This document shows, piece by piece, positions 1 through 6,169 of a DNA stretch of 6,417 nt. The DNA comes from Cyanobacteria bacterium M_surface_7_m2_040 (lineage in GTDB: Bacteria; Cyanobacteriota; Cyanobacteriia; PCC-6307; Cyanobiaceae): positions 1 through 6,417 of the forward strand of contig VGPQ01000082.1 in assembly GCA_016882555.1 (NCBI GenBank). The letters are read 5' to 3'. A program made the position numbers and the translations under genes. The notes under the pieces are model-generated. The model was not told the DNA's origin. It searched no databases and worked only from the letters and a program-made list of their open reading frames with translations. Position 1 is the stretch's first letter. Each line of letters begins with the position of its first letter.

Positions 1-752
1 TCGCCCAGCAGGGTTTCCGGCCGGGTGGTGGCCACCTCCAGGTGGGTGCGGCCATCAGCCGCAGCACCGCCACTCAGCGGATAACGGAAATGCCAGAGGT
101 GGCCGTCCACCTCCTTCATCTCCACCTCCAGATCACTCACCGCCGAGCCCGAGGCGGGGCACCAGTTGACCAGGTATTCGCCGCGGTAGATCAGCCCCTG
201 CTCTTGCAGGCGGCTGAAGGCTTCCACTACCGCGGCGCTGCAGCCGGCGTCGAGGGTGAAGCGCTCGCGCTGCCAGTCAACGGAATAGCCCAGGCGCCGC
301 AACTGGCCCACGATCGTGCCGCCGCTCTCGGCCTTCCAGGCCCAGGCCTTCTCGAGAAACGCCTCACGACCCAGGTCCTCCTTGCGCAGGCCGTCTGCCT
401 TGAGCTGCTTCTCGAGGATCGTCTGCACCGCGATCGAGGCGTGGTCGGTGCCGGGCAGACACAGCACGTTCCTGCCGGCCAGGCGCTGGAAGCGCACGAT
501 CGTGTCGATCAGGGCCGTGTTGAAGGCGTGGCCCATGTGCAGGCTGCCGGTGACGTTGGGCGGCGGGATCACCACCGCAAACGGCTCGCCGGCGGCCGCC
601 GGGTCGGGGTGAAAGGCGCCACTCGTCTCCCAGGCATGCTGCCAGCGGCTTTCGGTACCCGCCGGGTCGTAGGTCTTGGGCAGGGCCGCCTCAGCAGCAG
701 CGTGGGCGGCGATGGCCTCGGTCACAGCAACAGCGCTTGGCACTCGGGCCAT
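1..752 (-). CDS. valS: Valyl-tRNA synthetase, N-terminal part (3' end outside window)
   Basis: This cytoplasmic class I synthetase charges tRNA-Val with valine using ATP. Reading leftward from ATG at 752-750, 250 full codons are present before the window edge. The class I catalytic signature is visible as [14 protein letters not shown], with the HIGH-type motif H72-M-G-H75. It is followed by [10 protein letters not shown], then NWCP at 196-199 with SDLEVE just after. [10 protein letters not shown] at 241-250 is the entry to the CP1 editing domain, which removes mischarged threonine. The order and spacing fit ValS rather than IleS or LeuS. The catalytic KMSKS region and the anticodon-binding domain lie outside the window. 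About 25 Ala-rich residues precede the usual YDP start of the family; no other in-frame ATG lies upstream, so 752 is the best start. It diverges from the solute-binding lipoprotein with only about 50 bp between starts. No defect is seen. Confidence 0.96.
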   Translation of the reverse strand, partial: MARVPSAVAVTEAIAAHAAAEAALPKTYDPAGTESRWQHAWETSGAFHPDPAAAGEPFAVVIPPPNVTGSLHMGHAFNTALIDTIVRFQRLAGRNVLCLPGTDHASIAVQTILEKQLKADGLRKEDLGREAFLEKAWAWKAESGGTIVGQLRRLGYSVDWQRERFTLDAGCSAAVVEAFSRLQEQGLIYRGEYLVNWCPASGSAVSDLEVEMKEVDGHLWHFRYPLSGGAAADGRTHLEVATTRPETLLG

Positions 753-802
753 GCTCGCAAAGTGGCCCCATCGCCGGGATGATGGGCGCACGCGTCCATG
801 CC

Positions 803-2065
803 ATGCCGCAGCGCCCCATTCAGCCCGCCCAGCGACAGCGCACCCGGGCCACGGCATTCAGCCTGGTCATCAGCAGCCTCACGCTGGTGGGCTGCAACAG
901 CAGCGATGGGCTGCCCAATGTGCTGTACCTGGCCATCGCCACCAGCCGCGACCAGACGATCGATGGCGAACTGCTGCAGGAGTCCAGGCGACGCATCGGA
1001 CTGCTGGAAACGGGCTTTCGCCAGCTGCACCCCAGCACCCACTTCCAGTTCAGCCTCTACCCCAGGGAGCGCATCGAAGCGGTGATGCACCGGCGCACCC
1101 GGGCCGGCCTCGGTCCTGATCTGTTACTGGTGAATGGTGAGACGGCCGTTCAGCTGCTGAACCAGGGCCTCACCGATCCCTTCCCGGCCACAGCCGAACA
1201 GCTCAAGCCGTTCCCCAGCCAGGAGATTGAGCGGCTGCGCGACAGCAAGGGGAGGCTTGCCGGCATCCCACTGGCCGTGCAGAGCCAGCTCGCCTGCTTC
1301 AACAGCAGGCGGCTGCCCAAGCCACCCGACTCGATCCAGACCTTGCTGAGCGTGAGTGCCAACGGAAGCCCGATCGGCCTCTCGATCGAGCTCACCGATC
1401 TGATCTGGAGTGCGGGCAGCCTGGGTGCCCTGGAGGGGCTCATTCAGGCCGCAGCCGGCCAGATTCCCACGGCCAGCGCACGGCAGGGGATTGACCGCTG
1501 GCTGGCCTGGCTGCAACAGGCCAACGCCGTTCAGAAGGTGACCTTTTACCCGAATTACGAATCGGCCGAAGTTGATTTCCTGGCGGGCCGGCTCGACTGG
1601 ATTCCGTGCCCCAGCACAGCCCTGCCCCGGCTGAGCAAGCACCTGGGCGCGGCCCTGGGGATCGGCAACCTGCCGAAGGGCAACTGGGGGGACGCCAGCC
1701 CCCTGAACCAGGTGCGGCTGTTGGCCCTCGGCAAAAGCTCCAGCCGGGCCGGCCGCAAGCGAGCGCTGGCCTTCAGTCATTTCAGCATCAATCCCCTCAG
1801 CCAACGCAACTTGGGCATCGGCAGTCAGGTGGCGCTGCCCGCCAACCGCTTTGTGGGGGTGCCGGTCAACAGCTCCCCGGCCCTGCGGGCCATGGCGATC
1901 GCCATCAGGCATGGCCAACGCACCAACATGCTCAGCCGACTGCTGCAGAACAACAGAGCTCGCATTAACAAAACGCAGACTCAGATCACCGAGTTGGTCT
2001 TCGGTGAAGACAACCCGGTGTCCACCGGAAATCAACTGGTGCACATCCTGCGAGGGCAGCCATGA
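803..2065 (+). CDS. Extracellular solute-binding lipoprotein (SBP family 1-like), orphan
   Basis: This is probably a membrane-anchored periplasmic binding protein; the ligand is unknown. From ATG 803 it has 420 residues. A basic n-region (several Arg by residue 15) and a hydrophobic stretch end in the lipobox L28-V-G-C31, so signal peptidase II cleavage and lipid attachment at Cys31 are expected. The mature part has family-type landmarks: [10 protein letters not shown] from about 104 (the 'PD' strand before the hinge), GIPLAVQSQ from about 154, an FLAGRLDW segment, and FSINPLSQ near 327 in the C-terminal lobe. ATGs at 779 and 782 are in-frame alternatives (428 or 427 residues); I prefer 803 because it gives a normal n-region. 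A TTG at 737 would overlap valS and is unlikely. No permease or ATPase gene is adjacent. Its stop overlaps the start of the MscS channel (ATGA), so the two are probably co-translated. Ligand assignment (sugar, polyamine or metal) is not possible from the sequence. Confidence 0.82.
   Translation: MPQRPIQPAQRQRTRATAFSLVISSLTLVGCNSSDGLPNVLYLAIATSRDQTIDGELLQESRRRIGLLETGFRQLHPSTHFQFSLYPRERIEAVMHRRTRAGLGPDLLLVNGETAVQLLNQGLTDPFPATAEQLKPFPSQEIERLRDSKGRLAGIPLAVQSQLACFNSRRLPKPPDSIQTLLSVSANGSPIGLSIELTDLIWSAGSLGALEGLIQAAAGQIPTASARQGIDRWLAWLQQANAVQKVTFYPNYESAEVDFLAGRLDWIPCPSTALPRLSKHLGAALGIGNLPKGNWGDASPLNQVRLLALGKSSSRAGRKRALAFSHFSINPLSQRNLGIGSQVALPANRFVGVPVNSSPALRAMAIAIRHGQRTNMLSRLLQNNRARINKTQTQITELVFGEDNPVSTGNQLVHILRGQP
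1892..1905. repeat. HIP1 octamer inside a 14-bp palindrome
   Basis: The cyanobacterial HIP1 octamer GCGATCGC is at 1895-1902, extended symmetrically to ATGGCGATCGCCAT, within the lipoprotein coding sequence. It is the only HIP1 copy I found, so it is weak support for cyanobacterial origin and does not suggest HIP1 enrichment. Confidence 0.6.
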
Positions 2066-3299
2066 AGGAGCTCTACCTCGAAGTCGTGGGCTGGCTGGGT
2101 TATCTGGAGCGGCCCGCGCTGCTGGTGCAGCTGCTGATCACAGCGGTCGTGGTGCTGCTCAACCGCCAGGCGCGCCAGCGGCGCTGGCTGCAGGCCTGGC
2201 CGCAGCTGGCCTACACGCCGGTGGGCGTTGCCCTGCTGGGGCTGCTGGGTTGGCCCTCCAACAGCTGGGTCTGCCCGGCGGCTTCAGCCTGCTGCTGGCC
2301 CAGCTGTGGCTGGGCTGGTACGGGCTCGATGTGCTCAACCACGTGCTGCGGCGCTGGCTGCCCCAGGATCAGCTGCACCAGCTACAGAGCCGGCTGCTGC
2401 GGCCGGGCTACCTGCTGTTGGGCGCCATGGTGCTGATCAGCGAGGTCGACAGCCTGCAGGATCTGGCCCTGGCCCCCATGGGACAGGTGTTCGATGTCTC
2501 CGTCAGTGCGGGCAAGGTGTTCAACGCCCTGCTGGTGATCTATCTGGTGTTGGTGGGCTGCGGGCCACCGGCCGTGGGGCTGGCCTGGCTGCTGCAGCGG
2601 GCGGTGCGGATGAGCGATGGCAGCCGCAAGGCCACCGAGCTGATGCTGCGCTACGCGGTGGTGGGCCTGGGCCTGGTGAGTGTGGCGGTGCACCTGGGCC
2701 TCAACACCACGGCCCTGATTGCCGTGGCCGGAGGCCTGTCGGTGGGGTTGGGCTTCGGCATCAAGGAGGTCTTCTCCAACTTCGTCAGCGGCCTGTGGCT
2801 GCTGTTCGAAGGCTCGGTGCGCCCGGGGGAGGTGCTGATGCTCGACGGTGATCCCTGCGAAGTGCGCAAGCTGGGGCTGCGGGCCACCCTGCTGTGGCGC
2901 GACCGCGACAACGCCGAGCTGCTGATCCCCAACCAGACCTTCTTTACCGAAGCCGCCACCACCTACACCGCCAGCGACCGCATGCGCCGCAGCCAGGTGA
3001 GCGTGGGCGCCGCCTACCACCACGACCCGGCGCTGGTGATCGCCCTGCTCGAGGCCACGGCGCTGAGCGTGCCGCGGGTGCTGAAGCAACCAGCTCCCAA
3101 AGGCCTACTGCTGAACTACGGCGACTCGGCGATCAACTATGGCCTGCGCTTCTGGATCGCCAACCCGATGGACAACGTGTCGATCTGCAGCGCAGTGAAC
3201 CAGGCCATCTGGCATGCCTTCCAACGTGAGGGCATCGAGATCCCGTTCCCGCAGCAGGTGCAATACACGATCGCGACCCAGCCAGCCGATCAGGCCTGA
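2062..3299 (+). CDS. MscS-family mechanosensitive ion channel, interrupted by a one-base frameshift
   Basis: The product is an inner-membrane channel that opens under membrane tension to release solutes on osmotic downshock. It starts at ATG 2062, overlapping the lipoprotein stop, with GAGGG at 2052-2056 as ribosome binding site. The first 65 codons are in one frame (hydrophobic segments near 18-34 and 50-63). After about 2256 the protein continues in the -1 frame to TGA at 3297. As given, the first frame stops at 2436. Restoring one base in the CCC run at 2254-2256 gives an unbroken 412-residue protein. In that numbering, further membrane segments lie near 72-92, 114-127, 153-175 and 196-222. 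The Gly-rich pore helix GGLSVGLGFG starts at 224, then come RPGEVLMLDG of the beta domain from 254, IPN at 289-291, and a C-terminal alpha/beta domain ending FPQQVQYTI. It is longer than E. coli MscS (286 residues), with extra N-terminal helices. The downstream part alone could start at GTG 2331 or ATG 2427 and would keep the pore. It could be a pseudogene or a sequence error. Confidence 0.88.
2250..2262 (+). other. Frameshift point in the MscS-type gene
   Basis: Upstream of here the channel reads GLLGWP in the frame of ATG 2062. Downstream the same protein continues LQQLGLPGG in the frame that has CTC at 2256-2258. One extra C in the CCC run 2254-2256 would join the two exactly as GWP-LQQ. 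The 0-frame codons are TGG CCC TCC, which do not form an X-XXY-YYZ slippery heptamer, so programmed -1 slippage is not supported by a known motif. Confidence 0.85.
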
Positions 3300-3305
3300 G
3301 TCGCC

Positions 3306-3749
3306 TCAACACCAGGGGATCGCCACCACGGCATCCAGATGCTGCCAGCGCTCAGGCTCAGCCACCCGCTCGAGCAAACCGGTGCGCTCGAGGGCCTGGC
3401 GAATGCGACCCTGCTCCAGCACGTTGGGCTCGGGGCCCTGGGGCAACACCAACACCTGTTGCTCGGCCGGATCGGCCATCACCTGCAGATCCAGATCAGC
3501 GAGATCGCGCTCAAAGAACACCCGCCGCATGCGACCGGTGAGCGCCGGCCCCAGGGCCTCGGCAAAGGCCTTGAGCGCGGCCTCATCGCCGCTGCAGCCG
3601 CAGTTGAGCGCCAGCCAGATCAGCAACTTGGCCCAGCTTTCGCTGCTCCACAGCGGCTCAAAGCTGCTGCGGTGCTGCCGCACCAGCTCGGCGATGGCGA
3701 AGTCGACCAGCGTGCCCTGCAGGGCCTCACGGCTGGGAAGGCCGCTCAT
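3306..3749 (-). CDS. Conserved-looking protein of unknown function, 147 residues
   Basis: I do not recognise a named family. Reading leftward from ATG 3749, the protein begins MSGLPSREAL and ends VVAIPWC. It is soluble-looking, with no signal peptide or membrane segment. It is mainly helical and rich in Leu, Ala and Glu, with a Trp-rich part (EPLWSSESW, LIWLAL) followed by a CGC pair at about 50-52. A central RMRRVFFERDL stretch leads to a likely beta strand, QQVLVLPQGPEP. A GTG at 3773 would add eight residues (155 in total), but that extension (MASVCVVA) looks like untranslated leader. Its stop is 6 bp from the channel's stop (tail to tail), and it diverges from the small acidic gene across about 80 bp. 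Codon use matches its neighbours and the antisense frames give only repetitive, low-quality translations, which supports this strand. No biochemical role can be given. Confidence 0.75.
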   Translation of the reverse strand: MSGLPSREALQGTLVDFAIAELVRQHRSSFEPLWSSESWAKLLIWLALNCGCSGDEAALKAFAEALGPALTGRMRRVFFERDLADLDLQVMADPAEQQVLVLPQGPEPNVLEQGRIRQALERTGLLERVAEPERWQHLDAVVAIPWC

Positions 3750-3816
3750 GGCAACCACGCACACTGACGCCACACTGCCAGCTCGGCCTCCACAGGGCAG
3801 ACTGCAGACATCTGCT

Positions 3817-3820
3817 GGAG
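3817..3820 (+). promoter_or_regulatory. Ribosome binding site (GGAG) of the small acidic gene
   Basis: GGAG lies 9 nt before ATG 3830 and supports that start for a gene otherwise too short to be sure of. Confidence 0.5.
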
Positions 3821-3829
3821 CTTGGCCCC

Positions 3830-4084
3830 ATGGCCCTGGACCTCAACGATCCCGATCTTGAGTTCGCCGATCTGGTCACGGCCTACCAGAGCTGGGTGAT
3901 GGCGGTGATCAACGATGAGAAGCTCGGCGGCGACAAGCTGCTGAGCGACGAGATCGTCGACGACGCCCTCAACGCGATGCGCTTTCTGCCTGATGTGGTG
4001 ACCAGCGCCATCGAGACGACCCTCGCGCGGGTCTACGACGTCGATGCCGATGAACTCGCCGGCCTGCTGTACCCAGAAGACTGA
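3830..4084 (+). CDS. Small acidic protein of unknown function, 84 residues
   Basis: I do not recognise a named family with confidence; it resembles the short lineage-specific proteins common in picocyanobacteria. It is strongly acidic: Asp and Glu far outnumber Lys and Arg throughout, and it ends LLYPED. It has no signal peptide, membrane segment or cysteine. The pattern suggests a bundle of about four amphipathic helices (near residues 9-28, 31-48, 53-67 and 72-80). Conserved-looking pieces are FADLVTAYQSWVMAVINDEK and LLSDEIVDDALNAMRFLP. GGAG at 3817-3820 supports the ATG. The base composition at third positions is typical of a translated gene here, and the opposite-strand reading (4144-3746) is an implausible shadow. 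It is transcribed away from the 147-residue unknown gene and is followed by an inverted repeat at 4095-4129. A role as a small protein-binding factor is possible but not shown. Confidence 0.78.
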   Translation: MALDLNDPDLEFADLVTAYQSWVMAVINDEKLGGDKLLSDEIVDDALNAMRFLPDVVTSAIETTLARVYDVDADELAGLLYPED

Positions 4085-4094
4085 GCTGCAGCAC

Positions 4095-4129
4095 GGCTGG
4101 AGCAGAAGCCCTTCAGCAGCGCTCCAGCC
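4095..4129 (+). repeat. Inverted repeat downstream of the small acidic gene
   Basis: GGCTGGAGC (4095-4103) and GCTCCAGCC (4121-4129) are perfect 9-bp inverted copies separated by 17 nt. The position, 10 nt after the stop at 4084, fits a transcript-end hairpin. No T run follows, so it is not a classic intrinsic terminator; it could stabilise the mRNA 3' end. Confidence 0.5.
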
Positions 4130-4163
4130 CGGCCATGGATCCATAGGGTTCGCTCCCGCACAT

Positions 4164-4178
4164 CCGGCGAATCGCCGG
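4164..4178 (+). promoter_or_regulatory. 15-bp inverted repeat just upstream of the DUF1400-like gene
   Basis: CCGGCGA (4164-4170) and TCGCCGG (4172-4178) are perfect inverted copies around a single A, ending 7 nt before ATG 4186. At DNA level this is an operator-like palindrome. At RNA level it allows a 5-bp GC hairpin with a GAATC loop that would cover the place where a ribosome binding site should be; no Shine-Dalgarno is visible there. Function is inferred from position only. Confidence 0.4.
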
Positions 4179-4185
4179 CCTGACC

Positions 4186-4809
4186 ATGGCGAACCGCCTG
4201 ACCCTTCCTCTCGCCGGCACGGCCCTGCTGCTCAGCTGCGCCGCCGTTGCAGCCACCGTGCCCATGCCGGCGCGGGCGGGTGATGCCGCCCCGGTGCGCT
4301 GGAACACGGGCGCCGCCGTCTGGACCACCAGTCCAGAAGCGCTGAACACCTTTGTGAGCAGCGGCGAGATCCCCGACCGCGGGCTTGAAGGGGGGCTCAA
4401 CCGCTCCGGCTGGACCGCACTGCAGGTGCGCCAGGGTCTGGCCAAGCCCTATGCGGTGGATCTGATCCCCCTGAGCCGTTTCCTCTACTCGGAAGCAGGC
4501 GAGCGCTTCCTCGATGAGCAGACCCGCAGCTACGTGCCCTACGCCACGCTGAAGACCCAGGCGGTGGTGGCCCTGCGCTCGGCAATCATCGCCGACGCCG
4601 CCGATGGCGAACTCTCCGGGGCGGGCATCCTCAATGCCCTGCCCGTTGATTTCCGCCTGGCCGACATCAGCGCCCAACCGCCGCTGGATGGCAGCCAGAA
4701 CGTGTGGCCCCAGAGCGGCTGCCAGGGCGAGCGCCAGTGCAGCTCCTGGTTGTCGTGGGCGGTGTTTTTGCCGGCCAACCTGCAGGCCGTCAGCCAGGGC
4801 AGCCGCTGA
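4186..4809 (+). CDS. Secreted protein consisting of a DUF1400-like domain
   Basis: The protein has 207 residues from ATG 4186. Residues 5-26 are hydrophobic and lead to the signal peptidase I site A29-R-A31|G32, so export to the periplasm is likely. LLSC at 15-18 is a weak lipobox alternative. The mature part matches what I remember of DUF1400, the N-terminal domain of a family of cyanobacterial alpha/beta hydrolases. The matching pieces are LEGGLNRSGWTALQVRQGL, AVDLIPLSRFLYS, GERFLDEQT, SYVPY, then AVVALRSAIIADAADG and LPVDFRLAD at about 150-160. No hydrolase domain follows: there is no GxSxG nucleophile elbow, and the protein ends soon after a Cys pair (GCQGERQC) and SWLSWAVFLPANLQ. It is therefore a stand-alone version, perhaps a binding or regulatory protein rather than an enzyme. 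No clear ribosome binding site is seen. The oxidoreductase follows on the same strand after 94 bp. Confidence 0.75.
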   Translation: MANRLTLPLAGTALLLSCAAVAATVPMPARAGDAAPVRWNTGAAVWTTSPEALNTFVSSGEIPDRGLEGGLNRSGWTALQVRQGLAKPYAVDLIPLSRFLYSEAGERFLDEQTRSYVPYATLKTQAVVALRSAIIADAADGELSGAGILNALPVDFRLADISAQPPLDGSQNVWPQSGCQGERQCSSWLSWAVFLPANLQAVSQGSR

Positions 4810-4888
4810 GGTCGTGGCGAGGTTGCGGCGCTGTTAGCAGGACTGTTGGCGGCATCCCTAGGGTCTGTCCAAGGGCCCTGCTTGGCGC

Positions 4889-4893
4889 AGGAG
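4889..4893 (+). promoter_or_regulatory. Ribosome binding site (AGGAG) fixing a GTG start
   Basis: AGGAG sits 10 nt before GTG 4904. It is the best Shine-Dalgarno match in this intergenic gap and decides the start of the oxidoreductase, whose Rossmann strand begins about 12 codons later. Confidence 0.65.
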
Positions 4894-4903
4894 CGTTCGG
4901 ATC

Positions 4904-6121
4904 GTGCCTGAAACCAGCGCCACTGACTCCAGCCAGCTGACCGACCTGGCGATCGTGGGTGCCGGCATCGCCGGCTGCAGCCTGGTGGTTGCGCTGCGGC
5001 AGCAGGGGTGGGGCGGTTCGATCGTGCTGCTCGAGAGCGGCCGTGGTGAGGAAGGCCGGGCCGCCAGCCGCCGCTCGCGGCACAACACCGGTCTGCTGAT
5101 CAACCACGGGGCGCCGCTGTTCAACCTGACCGCTGAGGCGCCGCGCTCCCCGTTGCTCTCTGGGCTGGTGGAGGGGGGCTGGATCGCACCGTTCCGCGGA
5201 GCAATCCGCAGCCTCGATGGCTCGGGCCGGATCGGCCCGCCGATCAGCGATGGCTTCACAGCCGGGCAGCTGTGGCAGGGGTGCGGCGGCATGCACCAGC
5301 TCGCCGCTGGGCTGCTGGCATTGGCGGCAGCCCAACCCGGCCCCACCGCGCTGCGCAGCAGCACCCTGGTGCGCCGGCTGCGGCCGAACCCCCAGGGCGA
5401 TGGCAGCGCCTGGAGCCTTGACGACGCCAACGGTGCAGAGCTGCTGCGCTGCCGCTGGCTGGTGCTCAGCGGCACCTTGCTGACCCATCCGCGCTGCCAG
5501 CAGGTGTTTGGCTGGGATGGGGTGCCGCTGCAACAGGCTGCAGTCCAGCTGGGTGACCCCCTGCTGGATCAGGCCGCCGCTGCGCTCGCGGCCATGGAGT
5601 CCACGGCCAGCAGCAACCTGCTGCTGAGCCTGCCGCCCGAGCTGACGCCCGCCTGGCAGCAGCAGCCCTGGCGGCTGTTGCAGTTCACCCCAGAAGCCCA
5701 GCAGCGCTGGGACCTGCGGCGGGTGTCGCTGCAGGCGCAAGCCGATGGCCGCTGGGCCGTGGTAGCCGAATCGAGCGCCGCGTTTGCCGATCGCCACCGG
5801 CACGTGTATGGATCGCGCTCATCGGCCGCGCAGCTGCTCGGCGCCGCCCCCGACGCCCAGGCCGAAGCGGCCGTGATCGCTGCCCTCGATGAGGCCCTGC
5901 AGCAGGCGCTGGAGTTGCCCACCAGCGGTGCTGATTGCCAGCTCATGCGCTGGGGTGCCGCCTTCCCGCAGCGCCCTGGGCTGCCCACGGAGCTGCAACT
6001 GTGCCCCCACAGCCGCATCGGCTTCTGCGGCGATTACGTCGAGACGCGCGGTTTTGGGCGTGTGGAAGGAGCCATCGGCAGCGCCATGGCACTGGCCGAA
6101 CTGCTGCGGCCGCATCTGTGA
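4904..6121 (+). CDS. FAD-dependent oxidoreductase, renalase-like
   Basis: The protein has 405 residues from GTG 4904. A Rossmann dinucleotide fold opens the protein: DLAIVGAGIAGCSLVVAL with G19-x-G21-xx-G24, and E44 at the end of the second strand, the residue that normally holds the FAD ribose. The next segment, EEGRAASRRSRHNTGLLINHGA, resembles the FAD-pyrophosphate region of renalase and amine-oxidase-type flavoproteins. Near the C-terminus, IGFCGDYVETRGFGRVEGAIGSAMALAELL (371-401) is the second FAD-binding motif, with G376-D377, and the final helix packs on the flavin. There is no signal peptide, so it is cytoplasmic. The substrate domain in the middle (about 90-330) is Leu/Gln/Ala-rich and has no motif that names a substrate. 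The fold class is clear from the motifs; the renalase comparison is from memory and the reaction is unknown. No partner gene is adjacent. Confidence 0.85.
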   Translation: MPETSATDSSQLTDLAIVGAGIAGCSLVVALRQQGWGGSIVLLESGRGEEGRAASRRSRHNTGLLINHGAPLFNLTAEAPRSPLLSGLVEGGWIAPFRGAIRSLDGSGRIGPPISDGFTAGQLWQGCGGMHQLAAGLLALAAAQPGPTALRSSTLVRRLRPNPQGDGSAWSLDDANGAELLRCRWLVLSGTLLTHPRCQQVFGWDGVPLQQAAVQLGDPLLDQAAAALAAMESTASSNLLLSLPPELTPAWQQQPWRLLQFTPEAQQRWDLRRVSLQAQADGRWAVVAESSAAFADRHRHVYGSRSSAAQLLGAAPDAQAEAAVIAALDEALQQALELPTSGADCQLMRWGAAFPQRPGLPTELQLCPHSRIGFCGDYVETRGFGRVEGAIGSAMALAELLRPHL

Positions 6122-6143
6122 GCATGGCCGGTGCCGATCGATC

Positions 6144-6169
6144 AAAAACCCCCGGGCGGTGCCCAGGGG
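6144..6169 (-). terminator. Rho-independent terminator for leftward transcription
   Basis: Read on the minus strand, CCCCTGGGC (6169-6161), loop ACC and GCCCGGGGG (6157-6149) form a 9-bp GC-rich stem whose only non-Watson-Crick pair is U-G, followed at once by TTTTT (6148-6144). On the plus strand the same pair is a C-A mismatch and no T run follows. It therefore serves a minus-strand transcript arriving from the right, not the oxidoreductase gene ending at 6121. Confidence 0.75.

Noticed and set aside
42..782. Long plus-strand open frame over the valS region
   Set aside because: It is the antisense shadow of valS, whose minus-strand translation has unmistakable catalytic motifs; the shadow is low-complexity Ala/Gly/Arg/His sequence.
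737..802. Upstream TTG (737) and ATG (779, 782) starts for the solute-binding lipoprotein
   Set aside because: TTG 737 would overlap the valS start region. The 779 and 782 starts only lengthen the n-region of the signal peptide, and none has a clear Shine-Dalgarno. They remain possible but less likely than 803.
1124..2044. 306-codon minus-strand open frame
   Set aside because: It is antisense to the lipoprotein gene and its composition (Gln/Gly/Ala/His repeats) is typical of high-GC shadows.
2250..2262. Programmed -1 ribosomal frameshift in the channel gene
   Set aside because: The codons TGG CCC TCC give no slippery heptamer and I see no obvious downstream pseudoknot. Loss of one C from a run is simpler.
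803..3299. A complete ABC import operon
   Set aside because: Only the binding protein is present. The next gene is a MscS channel by its pore and beta-domain motifs, not a permease.
4135..4144. 10-bp palindrome ATGGATCCAT between the acidic gene and the DUF1400-like gene
   Set aside because: It is short, has no conserved partner or positional logic, and is within what chance allows.
4856..4885. CCCTAGGG and a CCAAG/CTTGG stem before the oxidoreductase
   Set aside because: The stems are too short (8-bp palindrome; 5 bp with a 7-nt loop) and lack a T run, so neither terminator nor operator status can be supported.
4790..5803. 337-codon minus-strand open frame
   Set aside because: It is antisense to the FAD oxidoreductase, with Gln/Ala/Gly-rich translation and no motif.
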